Source of the DNA: Fructobacillus americanaquae
GTDB lineage: Bacteria > Bacillota > Bacilli > Lactobacillales > Lactobacillaceae
Reading direction: 5' to 3'
Length of the DNA: 64,000 nt
Assembly: GCF_024029775.1 (NCBI RefSeq)
Contig: NZ_CP097122.1
Location: 554,501-618,500 of the forward strand
Shown: piece by piece, positions 61,001 to 64,000 of the stretch
Numbering within the stretch: position 1 is the first letter of the stretch
Layout: each line of letters starts with the position of its first letter
Made by a program: the position numbers and the translations under genes
Notes under the pieces: generated by a model
Told to the model about the DNA's origin: nothing
The model's input: only the letters and a program-made list of their open reading frames with translations
Databases searched by the model: none

Positions 61001-62038
61001 ATGACCACAACAACATTTTTTCAAAACCAATTTTACGGTAAGAGCATTTTGAAAGAAACTGATTTATCAGTCAACGAACTAAACTACTTAGTTGATTACG
61101 GTTTGCACTTAAAGGGGCTTGCCAAGCAAAATATCCACACCAAGCTACTGGCTGACAAGAACATCGCCCTGATTTTTGAAAAAAACTCAACACGAACTCT
61201 ATCAGCTTTTACTACGGCTGCCAACGAACTAGGTGCCCACCCCGTTTTTTTGGGCAAGGATGAAATCCACTTATTCCACAAAGAATCGATTGAAGATACA
61301 GCGAAAGTCTTGGGTTCAATGTACGACGCGATTGAATTCCGCGGTTTTCGTCAATCAAGCGTTGAAGCCTTGGCTAAGTACTCTGGCGTTCCCGTCTGGA
61401 ACGGGCTGACGGATGACTGGCACCCAACGCAAACAATTCCTGATCTGATGACCATCAAGGAAAACTTCGGTCACTTAGCTGGCTTAAAGGTCGCCTACCT
61501 CGGTGATGGTCGCAACAACGTTGCCCACTCATTACTAGTCGGTTGCGCCATGGCCGGTATCAACGTTGCCATCGTTAGTCCGGAATCATTGCAACCGGCT
61601 GCCGAAGTCGTAGAAATTGCCCAAGGTTATGCCAAGGAAACTGGTACCGAAATCACCATCACTGCTGATTTGGCCACCGGCTTACAGGATGCCAACGTTG
61701 TCACAACCGACGTTTGGGTTTCCATGGGTGAAGATAACTGGAAGGAACGAATCGACTTGCTCCTGCCCTACCAGGTCAACATGAACGCTTTGGCCATGAC
61801 CGGTCACCTCGAGGACGGTCAGTTGATTACCCTTCACTGCTTACCAGCCTTCCACGACCTGCGCACTGAAGTTGGTAAGGAAGTTTATGTCAAGTACGGT
61901 CTCAAGGAAATGGAAATCACCGACGAGGTCTTCCAAAGCCAATACGGACGCCAGTTCGATGAGGCCGAAAACCGTAAACACGGTATTAAGGCGATGATGG
62001 CCGCCACGCTTGGGACCCACTTTATTCCAAAGATTTAA
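61001..62038 (+). CDS. argF: Ornithine carbamoyltransferase
   Basis: 345 aa. Carbamoyl-phosphate site [11 protein letters not shown] (STRT, near residue 55); ornithine-side [10 protein letters not shown] (near 135) and LHCLPAFHD (near 270). The position at the head of argF-argC-argJ under a T-box indicates the biosynthetic enzyme. The catabolic arcB would sit with arcA/arcC, which are absent here. AGGAGAACAGATT precedes ATG 61001. Confidence 0.95.
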   Translation: MTTTTFFQNQFYGKSILKETDLSVNELNYLVDYGLHLKGLAKQNIHTKLLADKNIALIFEKNSTRTLSAFTTAANELGAHPVFLGKDEIHLFHKESIEDTAKVLGSMYDAIEFRGFRQSSVEALAKYSGVPVWNGLTDDWHPTQTIPDLMTIKENFGHLAGLKVAYLGDGRNNVAHSLLVGCAMAGINVAIVSPESLQPAAEVVEIAQGYAKETGTEITITADLATGLQDANVVTTDVWVSMGEDNWKERIDLLLPYQVNMNALAMTGHLEDGQLITLHCLPAFHDLRTEVGKEVYVKYGLKEMEITDEVFQSQYGRQFDEAENRKHGIKAMMAATLGTHFIPKI

Positions 62039-62111
62039 TGGTACCAGCCAAGCCAGAAATTGATCTTCACGGCCAGAACCAAAACCTAGTAATACAGAAA
62101 GGACACTTGCT

Positions 62112-63143
62112 ATGAATGCCGCAATTACAGGCGTTACCGGTTATGCCGGCATGCAACTTTACGCCCTCTTACAAGAACACCCCGAAGTTGAAACCATCAA
62201 CGTCTACCAACACGATTTGGACGATGCTATTCCACTTGTCGACCTCAACTCTCGTTTGAACCTGCCACATCCCCAACTAGCTTACCCATATGATAGCCAA
62301 GAAATCATGGCCAACAACGACCTGATTTTCCTTGCAACACCGGCCGGGGTCGCCATCAACTTAGCCGTCCCCTTCTTGAAGGCCAATTTCCCAGTCATTG
62401 ATCTTTCAGGTGACTTCCGCCTCAAGGACCCAGCCGAATATGAAAAGTGGTATCATCTCAGCCCAGCTAAGGAAACTGATTTGCAAAACGCCTACTACGG
62501 CCTGGCCGACATTTACGAAAATCCGGGGGCCGCATACATCGCCAACCCCGGCTGCTATGCAACGGCAACCCTTTTAGGATTAGCACCTGCCGTCATGGGC
62601 GATTTGATTGAACCCGACTCAATTGTCGTCGATGCTAAATCAGGATTGTCCGGTGCTGGCAAGTCCCTGAGCTCATCATCACACTTTAGCCGATCAAACG
62701 AAAACTTACAGATTTATAAGGCTAATCAGCACAAGCATATTCCAGAAATCTTAGCTGAACTTAAGAAGTGGAACCCAAGGGTACAACACCTACAATTCAT
62801 GACGACCCTGGTCCCAATTGACCGCGGTATTATGGCCACGATTTATACCAAGGTAAAGCCCGGCATCGACGAAATGGCTATCCTCAACTACTACCATGAC
62901 CTCTACGACGAAGATCCATTCGTTCAAATCTGTGATGATTACCTCCCAGATATCAAGTCCGTCATCGGGACCAATAACTGCAAAATTGGGCTGACCTTTA
63001 ATCCCGTGACGGGTTACCTGACCATCGACGCCGTCATTGACAATATGCTCAAGGGGGCCGCCGGTCAAGCTATTCAAAACATGAACCAGTTGCTGAACTA
63101 TCCGGTGACTACTGGACTGGAATTAACAGCCTTGGCCTTTTAA
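62112..63143 (+). CDS. argC: N-acetyl-gamma-glutamyl-phosphate reductase
   Basis: 343 aa. NADP-binding start AAITGVTGYAGMQLYALL, catalytic cysteine in YIANPGCYATATLLGLAP (near 149), and the DAKSGLSGAGKSLSSSSHFS substrate segment. It reduces acetylglutamyl phosphate to the semialdehyde in arginine synthesis. AGAAAGGACACTTGCT precedes ATG 62112; a 73-bp gap links it to argF. Confidence 0.95.
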   Translation: MNAAITGVTGYAGMQLYALLQEHPEVETINVYQHDLDDAIPLVDLNSRLNLPHPQLAYPYDSQEIMANNDLIFLATPAGVAINLAVPFLKANFPVIDLSGDFRLKDPAEYEKWYHLSPAKETDLQNAYYGLADIYENPGAAYIANPGCYATATLLGLAPAVMGDLIEPDSIVVDAKSGLSGAGKSLSSSSHFSRSNENLQIYKANQHKHIPEILAELKKWNPRVQHLQFMTTLVPIDRGIMATIYTKVKPGIDEMAILNYYHDLYDEDPFVQICDDYLPDIKSVIGTNNCKIGLTFNPVTGYLTIDAVIDNMLKGAAGQAIQNMNQLLNYPVTTGLELTALAF

Positions 63144-63330
63144 AGACCGAGAATACCGTCAGACTTGTTAAGATTTCTGGCGGGATTGCTTCTATGCTCC
63201 ACTAGCTTCACAGCATGGTCCAATCAATGGCCACAAAGCCCTTGATTAACCGACTAACCTTGCCGGCACTTAGACCAACAACAGCAAAGACAAAAGTCCC
63301 TCTTTATATAGTAGAAAAGGAGAACTGCTC

Positions 63331-64000
63331 ATGCAAGCAATTGACTTTACCTGGCCCAAAGGTTTCCAAACGGGCACAGCCCATGCGGGCTTTAAAGAAG
63401 ACGACCAACTTGATATGGCCTGGATCGTTTCAGATGTTCCAGCCGTTGCCGCTGGTGTTTATACCAAAAACCAATTTCAAGCTGCTCCGGTGCAGTTCAC
63501 TAAAAATTTGATTAACCAGAACCACAAGCTCCAAGCCGTCGTGATTAATTCTGGTAATGCCAATTCCTTCACCGGCCAAGAAGGACTGGACCACGCAGAC
63601 GAAACCCACCAACTGGCAGCCAATCAGTTAGCTATCAATCCCGACCTCGTGGCCGTCGCTTCCACCGGTGTCATTGGCAAACAACTAGAAATGGAAAAAA
63701 TCAAAGGGGGCCTAAATCAATTAAGTTTGACCCGAAAATCAGACATTGCCCATGCCATTTTGACAACTGATTCTTGCGAAAAGAAAATAACGGTTGCCGT
63801 CATGGTTGCCGGCCAGCCCGTTACCATTACAGGGATTGCCAAGGGCTCTGGGATGATCCATCCAAACGTGGGCACCACCCTGGGCTTCGTTACCACGGAT
63901 GCCAGCATCGCCAGTGAGACCCTCCAGGACCTTCTCTCTGACTTAATTCAATCTTCCTTCAACCAAATCACGGTTGATGGCTGCATGTCCACCAATGACA
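63331..64000 (+). CDS. argJ: Bifunctional glutamate N-acetyltransferase (5' part)
   Basis: The first 223 codons are present; the gene runs off the window. AAGGAGAACTGCTC precedes ATG 63331. Family marks: VVINSGNANSFTGQEGL (near 70), VAVASTGVIGKQLEMEKI (near 108) and the self-cleavage site KGSGMIHPNVGTTLGFVTTD, where the second Thr becomes the nucleophile of the beta chain. ArgJ recycles the acetyl group from acetylornithine to glutamate. The 187-bp gap behind argC holds no clear signal. Confidence 0.95.
   Translation, partial: MQAIDFTWPKGFQTGTAHAGFKEDDQLDMAWIVSDVPAVAAGVYTKNQFQAAPVQFTKNLINQNHKLQAVVINSGNANSFTGQEGLDHADETHQLAANQLAINPDLVAVASTGVIGKQLEMEKIKGGLNQLSLTRKSDIAHAILTTDSCEKKITVAVMVAGQPVTITGIAKGSGMIHPNVGTTLGFVTTDASIASETLQDLLSDLIQSSFNQITVDGCMSTND

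Noticed and set aside
61001-62038. Catabolic ornithine carbamoyltransferase (arcB)
   Set aside because: It is followed by argC and argJ under an amino-acid T-box, with no arcA/arcC neighbours.

Overview
This is chromosomal DNA of a low-GC Gram-positive bacterium. Several features point to the Lactobacillales, most likely the Leuconostocaceae group (Leuconostoc, Fructobacillus, Weissella). These are methionine genes under Met T-box leaders, an arginine operon under its own T-box, a class Ib ribonucleotide reductase, a MutY with no cysteines, A/T-rich AGGAG ribosome binding sites with frequent TTG/GTG starts, and a tRNA-Thr with an AGT anticodon. The genus cannot be fixed by eye.

Layout. 0.2-2.2 kb holds a DNA photolyase and a small P-loop kinase. 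2.4-7.7 kb is a Met T-box-controlled methionine uptake operon with two MetQ paralogs, an M20 peptidase, MetN and MetP. 7.8-11.2 kb carries a GntR regulator, tRNA-Gln, an acetyltransferase, and a TetR regulator next to a YhgE/Pip-like membrane protein. 11.3-16.8 kb is the methionine/cysteine block on the minus strand (metA-metY and metI-metC). It ends in a Met T-box that now controls only a decayed piece of metF. 17-19.2 kb holds a DUF1275 membrane protein, a CsbD-like stress protein and tRNA-Leu/Thr. 19.2-30.9 kb is housekeeping: AI-2E-type permease, mutY, a strongly promoted 49-aa protein, PAP2 phosphatase, nrdHEIF, a CBS/CorC protein, a histidine phosphatase and hflX. 31-38.4 kb has an XRE regulator, tRNA-Gln/Tyr and two paralogous MMPL-exporter/TetR modules. 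38.5-42.1 kb has a variant purine riboswitch with an NCS2 permease, a CPBP protease and xpt. 42.3-45.2 kb is a four-member DUF805 cluster, one member frameshifted, followed by a candidate small RNA.

The most interesting region is 45.5-54.7 kb, a restriction island. An Mrr-type nuclease lies beside a complete type I system (hsdR-hsdM-hsdS). Downstream of hsdS are a tyrosine recombinase gene and two promoterless hsdS half-gene cassettes on the opposite strand. Cassettes and hsdS share two families of exact short repeats in inverted orientation and in the same reading phase. This is the layout of an inversion-driven switch of the specificity subunit (a phase-variable methylation system).

The last part (55-64 kb) holds a coupled pair of HXXEE membrane proteins with a divergent TetR, two membrane proteins sharing an N-terminal GRxP motif, an unrecognised 177-aa protein, and the T-box-controlled argF-argC-argJ operon, which runs off the end of the window.

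All calls come from reading the sequence and translations. No database search was run.
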